Assembly (NCBI GenBank): GCA_018816605.1
Contig: JAHIVS010000409.1
Span: forward strand, 1-10,840
Origin: Pseudomonadota bacterium
GTDB taxonomy: Bacteria > Desulfobacterota > Desulfobacteria > Desulfobacterales > Desulfobacteraceae
DNA length: 10,840 nt
Direction of reading: 5' to 3'
The position numbers were made by a program, and so were the translations under genes. Shown here one piece after another: positions 1 to 5,350 of the stretch. The notes beneath the pieces were generated by a model. That model was given only the letters and a program-made list of their open reading frames with translations. It searched no databases and was not told the DNA's origin. Numbering within the stretch: position 1 is the stretch's first letter; each line of letters begins with the position of its first letter.

Positions 1-388
1 CACCATACCCGTCCCCATGGGAAGTTGATTCATTCAAAGGTACCCCGTCCATGAAAATGGCAGCACCCGTGTTATGGCCAAGTTTAAGACCGCGCATGGA
101 AAAAGCACTGGCCACCGCGCCCTGGCCATAGTCCTGAATAACAACCCCAGGTACTTTTTCCATGATATACAATGGTTTTTCCAAAAATTGGTTCTGTAAT
201 TGATCCTGTGTTATTATGGTTGCCGAAGGCGGCGGCGGAGAGATTTTGCTGGATTGCCCGGTCACTGTAATCTCATCAAGCTTTAGAACCTTGCTTGATT
301 CTGAAGCCCCTGCATATCCCTGTAAAAGTATCAGGGAAAATAAGGTTATTACTGCAAATTTAAACCGAAACCCCTTGTAATATATCAT
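1..388 (-). CDS. TonB-dependent outer-membrane receptor, N-terminal part (truncated by window edge)
   Basis: Reading from 388 leftward gives an open frame of 129 codons that leaves the window. I chose the ATG at 388-386 because a GGAG lies about 9 nt upstream; the ATG just before it in another frame stops after ten codons. Residues 1-28 form a signal peptide ending in YAGA. Residues 38-44 read DEITVTG, a typical TonB box, the segment that contacts TonB. From about residue 50 the plug domain follows, with motifs such as EKVPGVVIQDYG, FSMRGL and IFMDGVPLN, all characteristic of the family. The beta-barrel is outside the window. No N-terminal STN signalling domain lies between the signal peptide and TonB box, so this is a simple transporter rather than a transducer. 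The substrate cannot be told. It is divergent from a complete TonB operon, which probably energises it. Confidence 0.93.
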   Translation of the reverse strand, partial: MIYYKGFRFKFAVITLFSLILLQGYAGASESSKVLKLDEITVTGQSSKISPPPPSATIITQDQLQNQFLEKPLYIMEKVPGVVIQDYGQGAVASAFSMRGLKLGHNTGAAIFMDGVPLNESTSHGDGYG

Positions 389-467
389 ACATTTTTCTCC
401 TATGTTGAGTAATTTAATTCATAGGTCATCCTATTGACGATAAAGGATATTCCAAGAAAAAGGGGGA

Positions 468-590
468 ACCCTTGACGGGGACAAGATGCCAGGGTATGAT
501 AAGTGGATGCATCTCTCCTTTCAGGGAGTGGATTCAAGGGAAATGCAGCCTGCTACTTTTGCCGGTCGCGGCTGCTTTCCCGCCCCTTTT
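468..590 (-). promoter_or_regulatory. Structured stretch in the leader of the TonB-dependent receptor
   Basis: The stretch upstream of the receptor can fold extensively. The main element is a 12-bp stem with one bulge: 538-550 (GGGAAA-T-GCAGCC) pairs with 570-581 (GGCTGCTTTCCC), closing a 19-nt loop. A second hairpin pairs CTCC at 515-518 with GGAG at 525-528. AGTGGAT occurs twice as a direct repeat at 502-508 and 527-533. ACCCT near 468 can pair with AGGGT near 491-495. I compared it by eye with cobalamin, FMN, TPP, Moco and cyclic-di-GMP riboswitch consensus sequences and found no convincing match. The strand is assigned by the downstream receptor and is an inference. Confidence 0.4.
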
Positions 591-645
591 CACCATTTTC
601 TTATATTGCTTAAAACGCTTTGGCGCCTCCTCTTCTTAAATAGAC

Positions 646-700
646 AAAAAAAAACCACAAAACCATATCATCCGTTTTCCAGATGCATGCCTTCGTGGCT
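646..700 (-). terminator. Terminator-like hairpin in the leader of the receptor (possible attenuator)
   Basis: On the minus strand the arm AGCCACGAAG (700-691) pairs with the arm at 662-653 over 10 bp, three of them G-U. A smaller inner stem pairs CATC with GATG. The 3' arm runs directly into nine T residues (654-646). This is a standard intrinsic terminator shape. No gene ends just upstream on this strand, and the receptor starts about 260 bp downstream, so it could be an attenuator or the 3' end of a small RNA starting near 758. Its first 12 bases are identical to those of the plus-strand terminator at 1195. Confidence 0.55.
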
Positions 701-714
701 GAAAATTATTATCC
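700..714. promoter_or_regulatory. Possible Fur-box-like site
   Basis: The plus-strand sequence TGAAAATTATTATCC matches the 7-1-7 Fur pattern TGATAAT-N-ATTATCA at 12 of the 14 fixed positions. It sits between a candidate minus promoter and the terminator-like hairpin, abutting the latter. Iron control would fit a TonB-dependent receptor. However, AT-rich intergenic DNA produces such partial matches easily, and the site is well downstream of the proposed -10, so support is weak. Confidence 0.25.
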
Positions 715-730
715 TAAATTCTTAAACTGT

Positions 731-758
731 ACCGGTGGCAGCTTCTACTACCACAGTT
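731..758 (-). ncRNA. Stem-loop at the start of the candidate minus leader or small RNA
   Basis: On the minus strand GTGGTAG and CTGCCAC pair over 7 bp around a 6-nt loop; flanking AACT and AGTT can extend the stem across a bulge. It begins at about the position expected for the transcript start of the 765-793 promoter. After it come an AT-rich stretch and the terminator-like hairpin at 700-646. The order of hairpin, AU-rich linker and terminator is that of a bacterial small RNA of roughly 110 nt, or of an attenuated leader. Transcription is not shown by sequence alone. Confidence 0.3.
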
Positions 759-764
759 ACGGTA

Positions 765-793
765 TACATAATGCTTTCGTATGGGTATGTCAA
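765..793 (-). promoter_or_regulatory. Candidate minus-strand promoter toward the receptor
   Basis: A perfect TTGACA -35 box (793-788) is followed after 17 bp by TATGTA (770-765), which matches the -10 consensus poorly (3 of 6). The expected start is near 758, giving the receptor a leader of about 370 nt. It is the best housekeeping-type promoter I could find on this strand between the divergent genes, but the weak -10 keeps confidence low. Confidence 0.3.
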
Positions 794-800
794 CAACAAA

Positions 801-1054
801 AAAACAAAACCAAGAGTTCGCCCAACTCCCGCGAATAGGGCAATTGTCCTTCTGTAAATTCATTTGGGTGCGGCTCTTTTTCGACATGTCTGACAACCGT
901 TTTTTATAGTCATAATATTTCTCATTTTTGTCAGGATTGCGAATCTGCGTCCCATAAAAACATGGACACAGTAGAAGGCCTTGTAAAATTGACCCCATAT
1001 CCATTTCCAAACGAACCCGCCCAAGATTCCGGTAATCGCGCAAGATACAAAGAT
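801..1054. other. Gene-free spacer with no recognised feature
   Basis: This part of the divergent spacer contains no recognisable gene. A minus-strand open frame covers it, but the translation is rich in Cys, Tyr and Phe, resembles no family I know, starts at a GTG inside the plus promoter and has no ribosome binding site. A weak minus-strand hairpin near 800-850 (GAGTT paired with AACTC, followed by a T-rich tract) is the only structure seen. Confidence 0.5.
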
Positions 1055-1086
1055 CTTCCAGCCAGAGCCCGGGCCTTCTCTGGAAG
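1055..1086. promoter_or_regulatory. Inverted repeat upstream of the operon promoter
   Basis: CTTCCAG (1055-1061) and CTGGAAG (1080-1086) are perfect 7-bp inverted arms separated by 18 bp. The repeat lies just upstream of the -35 box at 1106, roughly at -87 to -55 relative to the expected start, where an activator could bind. The regulator is unknown. Confidence 0.3.
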
Positions 1087-1105
1087 GTGAAATAGGAAAA
1101 AAGTA

Positions 1106-1134
1106 TTGACACCGTCTTATATTTTCACTATTGA
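1106..1134 (+). promoter_or_regulatory. Promoter of the TonB operon
   Basis: A perfect TTGACA (1106-1111) is followed by an exact 17-bp spacer and TATTGA (1129-1134) as -10. The expected start is near 1141, giving a leader of about 215 nt before the DUF3450 gene. A perfect inverted repeat, TTTCA-ctat-TGAAA (1123-1136), overlaps the -10 and could be an operator. It is the strongest sigma70-type promoter in the spacer. Confidence 0.55.
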
Positions 1135-1194
1135 AAGCGATCAGTAATCACCAGAAGGTGAAAGAAGCAAATAAATTAACAGCGTATCTCAGGT

Positions 1195-1250
1195 AAAGCC
1201 ACGAAGGCCTTTTTTCATGAACAGAAAAAGCTTTGTGGCTTTTTTATTTT
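1195..1250 (+). terminator. Strong terminator-like hairpin in the TonB operon leader (possible attenuator)
   Basis: AAAGCCACGAAG (1195-1206) pairs with CTTTGTGGCTTT (1231-1242) over 12 bp with a single G-U pair. The inner strands CTTTTTTC and GAAAAAG extend the stem, leaving a loop of about 7 nt. The 3' arm runs into a T-rich tract to 1250. It lies some 55 nt after the predicted start and about 105 bp before the first full gene of the operon, with no gene ending upstream. That position suggests conditional termination of the operon rather than closing of an upstream gene. I did not find a clear alternative antiterminator pairing. Confidence 0.7.
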
Positions 1251-1294
1251 CATATCTCCCAATCTTGAAACAGAGGAGAACCATAAGGAGAACT

Positions 1295-1345
1295 GTGAAA
1301 AATATCAAATATCGGGAAACAAGAAGAAAGCGCCCCAAGGCGTAA
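1295..1345 (+). CDS. Possible 16-codon basic leader peptide
   Basis: A GTG-started frame, VKNIKYRETRRKRPKA and stop, has a strong Shine-Dalgarno AAGGAG (1285-1290) 4 nt upstream, which is better than those of several true genes here. Eight of 16 residues are Lys or Arg. It ends 12 bp before the ATG of the DUF3450 gene, and its last codons overlap a small CGCC/GGCG hairpin (about 1331-1342) and precede the ribosome binding site of that gene (about 1344-1349). It could be a leader peptide coupling translation to the operon or a chance frame behind a decoy binding site. No family is recognised. Confidence 0.35.
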   Translation: MKNIKYRETRRKRPKA

Positions 1346-1357
1346 AGGAACCCAAAA

Positions 1358-2173
1358 ATGAAACACAAAACAAAATGGATCGGATTCACCCCATGGCAAT
1401 TGCACATGGGCCTTTTGGGGATGGCCCTGCTCCTGGCACTAGGCAGTGGCAAACCCGCAGATGCCGGAACTGCCCAAGTAATGGAAAAAGCCGTAAAGAC
1501 AGCCATTGACACCCGGCAGGAAACCCAAACCCGGACAGAAGAATGGGAAGGAAAACGCGCTGAGCTGACAGCCCTTTATGACCGGCTTGTATCTGAAAAT
1601 CAGACCCTGACGGCCGCCCAAAACCGGCTGTCCAAAGAGCGTGACTCCCACCAGAATCTGAATCAGTCCCTGGCCCTTCAGATTCAGGAGAACCTTCGCA
1701 TCCAGAGGGACATGGAACCTTTTTTGAACGCGGTGGTGACCCGGCTAAAAACCTTGATTGAAAGCGATTCCCCCTTTTTGCAGGAAGAGCGGAATACCCG
1801 CTTGAAAAGGCTTGAAACCATGATGGCAGATGGGGATGTCCCCCTGGGAGAAAAATACAGGCGTGTCATGGAAGCCTTGTCAGTGGAAGCGGAATACGGC
1901 AATACCATTGAGGTCTACCAGGACAAGATTTTGTTTGCAGGCAATAAAGTGCTGGGGGATATTTTCCGTCTGGGACGGGTTTCCCTGTTTTTTCTCTCCC
2001 TGGACAGAAAGTCGGCCGGAATGTTCAATGTGGCACAAAGCCAATGGCTTGAGCTGGATGCATCCCATATCCCGGCCATTGAGAGCGGTGTTGAAATGGC
2101 CGCCAAAAGAAGGCCCGTTGAACTATTGACCCTTCCCCTGGGGCGACTTGCAAAAGAAATCAAGGAGAACTGA
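1358..2173 (+). CDS. DUF3450 family periplasmic coiled-coil protein of the TonB2-type system
   Basis: This 271-residue protein matches the DUF3450 family, encoded as first gene of TonB2/TtpC clusters in Vibrio, Shewanella and many Desulfobacterota; its exact function is unknown. Residues 1-36 look like a signal peptide, with hydrophobic core MGLLGMALLLALG and a likely cut after ADA, so it should be periplasmic. About residues 38-115 form a charged, Gln/Glu-rich coiled coil. The C-terminal half contains family-like segments: MEPFLNAVVTRLKTLIESDSPF, EYGNTIEVYQ and RLGRVSLFFLSLD. The start ATG has AAAGGA about 8 nt upstream. Its stop overlaps the next ATG (TGATG), so the two are translationally coupled. 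With coiled coils in both proteins, I infer contact with the periplasmic domain of the TtpC-like protein. Confidence 0.88.
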   Translation: MKHKTKWIGFTPWQLHMGLLGMALLLALGSGKPADAGTAQVMEKAVKTAIDTRQETQTRTEEWEGKRAELTALYDRLVSENQTLTAAQNRLSKERDSHQNLNQSLALQIQENLRIQRDMEPFLNAVVTRLKTLIESDSPFLQEERNTRLKRLETMMADGDVPLGEKYRRVMEALSVEAEYGNTIEVYQDKILFAGNKVLGDIFRLGRVSLFFLSLDRKSAGMFNVAQSQWLELDASHIPAIESGVEMAAKRRPVELLTLPLGRLAKEIKEN

Positions 2174-3645
2174 TGAAACACATTTTTTTGATACTGATTT
2201 TTTTCCATTGTCTGGGGTCTGTCAGCGTCATGGCCCAAAATAATTCGGATCTGCGCATGGACCACCAGGCCCTTGAAAAACAACAGGAAATGGTCCGGAA
2301 AAAGGCAGCCGATGAGTTAAAACAGGCCAAAGCCGCGGCAGCACAAAGGATTCTGGAGATCAAAAATGATGAAACCGCCATTAAGTCTGCCATTGCAAGT
2401 CTTCAGGGAAAAAATGAACTTCTGGAGCAGGCGAACAAGGCCCATGAACAACAGATCCTGGAACAAAAAAAAATCCAGGAGAAACTCAGGGCGGAGCTGG
2501 CCGAATCCAACGCCCTGGGCCAGGAGCTTTCCGGGTTTATAAAAACAGGGGCCAAGGACCTTGACACCCTGCTTTCCCAAAGCCTTCAAACTGCCCTTAC
2601 ACCGGACGGGCAAGCATTTCTGGCCCCCCTGATCAGCCAGGAAAAGCCATGGTCCATGGAAGAGGTTAAAAAAATGACAGATGGTTTTTTCCGGGAAATA
2701 ACGGCTTCGGGGGCAGTTAAGATCACCCGGACTTCCATCATCGACCGCCAGGGCAAGGAAAAAACGGCACAGGTATTAACCCTGGGAAATTTTACCGGGA
2801 TCTATTGTCTGGAAAACCCGGACGGATCCATAAAAGAGGTGGGATTTTTGCTGTATTCAGACCAGAGCCGCCGATTCTTTGCCCTTTCCCGGCTGCCCTC
2901 TTCGGACATGGCAGCCACGATAAGGGACTATTTTAAAGGCGCGCGCCCGGATGTTCCCATGGACATTTCAAAGGGCGGAGCTTTGCGCCAGCTCACCCAT
3001 CAGCTCAACCTTTCGGAACAGATCCCCAAGGGCGGGCCCATTGTCTGGCCCATCCTGGCCATCCTGGGCCTTGCGTTTATCATCCTCCTGGAAAGGGTTT
3101 TCTTTTTTTACAGCCGACAGATCCGGGTGGAACCTTTCATGGCCGAGGTCAGACAGCTTGTGGCCCAGGGGAACTGGGAAGAATGCAAGGCCCTCTTATC
3201 GGCTGAAAAAAACCGGCTGATTCCCAAGATCCTTTTGGCCTGCCTTCCCTTCAGGGACCAGAAGCGGGAGGACATGGAAAACGCGCTCCAGGAGTCTATT
3301 CTGGGAGAAATCCCGGGAATTGAACGCTTTTTGTCCACCCTGGGGATGCTGGCGGCCATCGCCCCTTTATTGGGGCTGCTCGGCACGGTTACCGGCATGA
3401 TCAATACCTTTCATGTCATTACCTATTACGGGGCAGGAGATCCCCGGATGATGTCCGGCGGAATTTCCGAGGCCCTGGTCACCACCATGCTGGGGCTGAC
3501 CGTGGCCATCCCCATCATGCTGGTCCATACCCTTTTAAGCCGCCGGGTGGAAACCCAGATCGGACAAATGGAGGAAAAAGCCGTCTCGTTTGTCAACATG
3601 GTGTTTAAACAAAAAACACTGAACGGGAAAAAGGAAGATGCATAA
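2173..3645 (+). CDS. ttpC: TtpC-like MotA/TolQ/ExbB proton-channel protein with long periplasmic domain
   Basis: The 490 residues are about twice the length of a classical ExbB. Residues 1-21 form a signal peptide (cut near VMA). About 30-115 are a strongly charged coiled coil, and 120-285 a periplasmic domain. The ExbB-like part follows: a first membrane segment at about 287-312 (GGPIVWPILAILG), a cytoplasmic loop, then two more at about 386-413 (LGMLAAIAPLLGLLGTVTGM) and 429-455 (GGISEALVTTMLGLTVAIPI). The last two hold the family's most conserved motifs. This layout is that of TtpC, which in Vibrio is needed for TonB2-dependent uptake and is thought to reach across the periplasm. The start has AAGGAG 5 nt upstream and overlaps the previous stop. 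The downstream exbB begins inside its last codons. Confidence 0.9.
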   Translation: MKHIFLILIFFHCLGSVSVMAQNNSDLRMDHQALEKQQEMVRKKAADELKQAKAAAAQRILEIKNDETAIKSAIASLQGKNELLEQANKAHEQQILEQKKIQEKLRAELAESNALGQELSGFIKTGAKDLDTLLSQSLQTALTPDGQAFLAPLISQEKPWSMEEVKKMTDGFFREITASGAVKITRTSIIDRQGKEKTAQVLTLGNFTGIYCLENPDGSIKEVGFLLYSDQSRRFFALSRLPSSDMAATIRDYFKGARPDVPMDISKGGALRQLTHQLNLSEQIPKGGPIVWPILAILGLAFIILLERVFFFYSRQIRVEPFMAEVRQLVAQGNWEECKALLSAEKNRLIPKILLACLPFRDQKREDMENALQESILGEIPGIERFLSTLGMLAAIAPLLGLLGTVTGMINTFHVITYYGAGDPRMMSGGISEALVTTMLGLTVAIPIMLVHTLLSRRVETQIGQMEEKAVSFVNMVFKQKTLNGKKEDA

Positions 3646-4234
3646 TTTTTTCTGCCAGATGACAGCCTATATCCAGGCAGGAGGCGTGGTCATGATCCCC
3701 ATCCTTCTGGTCTCCTTTTGCCTGTGGGTGCTCATCCTCAACCGGGTCCTGTTCATGCGTCAATTGGTTGTGAAAAATATTTCCAGAGGTCAGGCCGGAG
3801 AATGGGTGAAAAAAAATCGCACCCCTCCAGAACAATATCAGGGGGCCAATGCTCTTCTCGTCAGGGAATTTATCCGGAACAGAAGCTTTGACCGGGGCCT
3901 GGATGGTTTTATTCTGGACGAGACCGTGCTGAAACTTGTGGCATCCTTGGACAGATATCTGGCTGCCATTGCCGTGCTTTCTGCCGTGGCCCCCCTTCTC
4001 GGGCTTCTGGGTACGGTTGTGGGCATGATGGACACCTTTGATGTGATCACGGTCTTTGGTACGGGAAATGCCAGGGCCATGGCCGGCGGGATTTCCGTGG
4101 CCCTGATCACCACCCAGACCGGGCTCATGGTGTCCATTCCCGGGCTATACATGAGCGGGTGGCTCCATTGCCGGGCCAGGAATCTGAAAACCAGGATCGC
4201 TGCCACAGGCATGTATCTGAAACAATTTGTATAA
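3638..4234 (+). CDS. exbB: ExbB proton-channel subunit (second paralogue)
   Basis: A 198-residue MotA/TolQ/ExbB protein of the short type found in TonB2 operons. Membrane segments lie at about residues 13-36 (GGVVMIPILLVSFCLWVLIL), 103-130 (AVLSAVAPLLGLLGTVVGMM) and 149-173 (GGISVALITTQTGLMVSIPG), with a cytoplasmic loop between the first and second. With ExbD it should form the inner-membrane channel that converts the proton gradient into movement of TonB. It overlaps the ttpC end by 8 bp. The AAGGAA before its ATG is unusually close (about 2-3 nt), so translation is probably coupled to ttpC. The internal Met at residue 8 has no binding site and is a worse start. It resembles the C-terminal part of TtpC, suggesting ancient duplication. 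Confidence 0.93.
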   Translation: MHNFFCQMTAYIQAGGVVMIPILLVSFCLWVLILNRVLFMRQLVVKNISRGQAGEWVKKNRTPPEQYQGANALLVREFIRNRSFDRGLDGFILDETVLKLVASLDRYLAAIAVLSAVAPLLGLLGTVVGMMDTFDVITVFGTGNARAMAGGISVALITTQTGLMVSIPGLYMSGWLHCRARNLKTRIAATGMYLKQFV

Positions 4235-4247
4235 AAAGGAAACATGA

Positions 4248-4667
4248 ATGCTCAATATATCGGCTGCCAGACGGGCCCATAAACACACCCTGGAATTAAA
4301 TATCGCCCCCTTGATCGATATGGTGTTTATTCTGCTGATTTTTTTTCTGGTCACCACCAGCTTCATCAAGGAAACCGGGGTTGAGATATCCCGGCCAGCC
4401 GCTTCCACCGCAGTCAGCAAAACAAACGCCACCATTCTCATCGGGGTCACAAAAGACAATACCATTCACCTGGATCACCGCCAGATCGATATCCGGGCCG
4501 TCCGGGTGAATGTGGAACGGGCCCTGGCCGAAACCCCGGAAGGCCAGGTAGTGATTGTGGCGGACAAGGAGAGCCTGACCGGTCTTGTGATCACGGTCAT
4601 GGACGACTGCAAGCTGGCAGGCGCACAAAATATTTCCATTGCCGCAAGCCTTCCCAAGGAGAGATAA
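4248..4667 (+). CDS. exbD: ExbD/TolR biopolymer transport protein
   Basis: A 139-residue protein of usual ExbD length. A short cytoplasmic N-terminus is followed by the single membrane segment APLIDMVFILLIFFLVTT (about residues 20-38). Asp24 inside it corresponds to the essential proton-carrying Asp25 of E. coli ExbD. The rest is the periplasmic domain, with the family-like segment GQVVIVADKESLTGLVITVMDDCK. AAGGA lies about 7 nt before the ATG at 4248; the nearby ATG at 4244 is in another frame and stops soon. It follows exbB after 13 bp and ends 3 bp before the tonB start codon, with the ribosome binding site of tonB inside its last codons. Confidence 0.95.
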   Translation: MLNISAARRAHKHTLELNIAPLIDMVFILLIFFLVTTSFIKETGVEISRPAASTAVSKTNATILIGVTKDNTIHLDHRQIDIRAVRVNVERALAETPEGQVVIVADKESLTGLVITVMDDCKLAGAQNISIAASLPKER

Positions 4668-4670
4668 GCC

Positions 4671-5348
4671 GTGGAATCCAAAAACATCTTATCCAAGTGC
4701 ATTGGCTGGGGGCTGGCCCTTTTTCTTTCCGGGATACTCAATATCTTTTTATTTGGAATCATGCCCGGCCTGATCCAGCAGAAGCCCCAGAGACCGGATG
4801 ACCTGGAAGAGATCCGGCCCATTCAGGTGGTACGAATCAAGCACATTGAATCTGTGCCCCGGAAAAAAGAGACGCCCAAACCCAGGGAACCTGAAAAAAA
4901 GAAGCTGGAAAAAAACCAAATGGCCCTGGCTCCCAGGACAACGCCCCTGGCCTCCCCCCCCCGCCTGGCCTTTGAGCTGAATGCGCGTCTTCCCCAGTCT
5001 ACCCTGAATCTGCCGCCCATGGATAGGTTCAGTATGACTGCCCCGGCCTTTGCCGGGGTGTTTCTGGCAAGTGAACTGGATTCGCCCCTGACCCCCCTGG
5101 CCAAGGTTCCCCCCATCTATCCCTTGCGGGCGTCCCGCCGGGGAATTCAAGGGTGGGTAAAGGTGCAATTTGTTGTCAACACCGAAGGCGGGGTTGAAAA
5201 TCCTGAAATTCTGGAAGCTGTTCCGGATCAGATATTTGATGCAAGCGTGATCAACTGCGTGGCCCAGTGGAAGTTCAAACCCGGAACCATGGAAGGGGTT
5301 GCCGTTGCAACCCTGGCCCAGACCACCATAAAATTTCAATTGGAGTAA
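4671..5348 (+). CDS. tonB: TonB energy-transducing protein
   Basis: A 225-residue TonB with GTG start and AAGGAGA 8 nt upstream. Residues about 7-33 are the inner-membrane anchor. The position of the conserved SxxxH motif of E. coli TonB reads S20-GIL-N24, so the His is an Asn. Residues about 62-82 are basic and Pro/Glu-rich (PKPREPEKKK), a short version of the usual proline-rich spacer. The C-terminal domain (about 145-225) has the TonB_C signature: PPIYPLRASRRGIQGWVKV, then FDASVINCVAQWKFKPG. This domain grips the TonB box of outer-membrane receptors such as the one at 1-388. A run of nine C bases (4954-4962) lies mid-gene; the frame is intact. The downstream gene starts 2 bp after its stop. 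Confidence 0.95.
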   Translation: MESKNILSKCIGWGLALFLSGILNIFLFGIMPGLIQQKPQRPDDLEEIRPIQVVRIKHIESVPRKKETPKPREPEKKKLEKNQMALAPRTTPLASPPRLAFELNARLPQSTLNLPPMDRFSMTAPAFAGVFLASELDSPLTPLAKVPPIYPLRASRRGIQGWVKVQFVVNTEGGVENPEILEAVPDQIFDASVINCVAQWKFKPGTMEGVAVATLAQTTIKFQLE

Positions 5349-5350
5349 CC

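Noticed and set aside
535..595. Resemblance of AGGGAA, stem and CCCGCC on the plus strand to the cobalamin riboswitch core
   Set aside because: It is on the wrong strand for the receptor, the following ACTGT and the flanking conserved boxes are missing, and no plus-strand gene follows within reach.
486..725. 79-codon plus-strand open frame opposite the receptor leader
   Set aside because: No good ribosome binding site, low-quality composition, and it runs through the inverted repeats and the hairpin on the other strand.
714..1112. 132-codon minus-strand open frame in the spacer
   Set aside because: It starts at a GTG within the plus promoter, has no ribosome binding site, has a composition rich in Cys, Phe and Tyr, and matches no family I recognise.
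1158..1196. 12-codon GTG frame ending exactly at the operon hairpin, as a possible attenuation leader peptide
   Set aside because: The only purine-rich tract abuts the GTG with no spacing, and the peptide has no run of a regulatory amino acid.
1181..1210. Resemblance of GTAAAGCCACG to the GCAAAGCCACGG segment of GEMM (cyclic-di-GMP-I) riboswitches
   Set aside because: The preceding P1 stem and its GAAA loop are not at the right distance, and the segment is fully used as a terminator arm.
5267..5350. Longer TPR protein starting inside tonB
   Set aside because: The extra 28 residues are a frame shadow of the tonB C-terminus and would bury the signal peptide; the ATG at 5351 has its own binding site.
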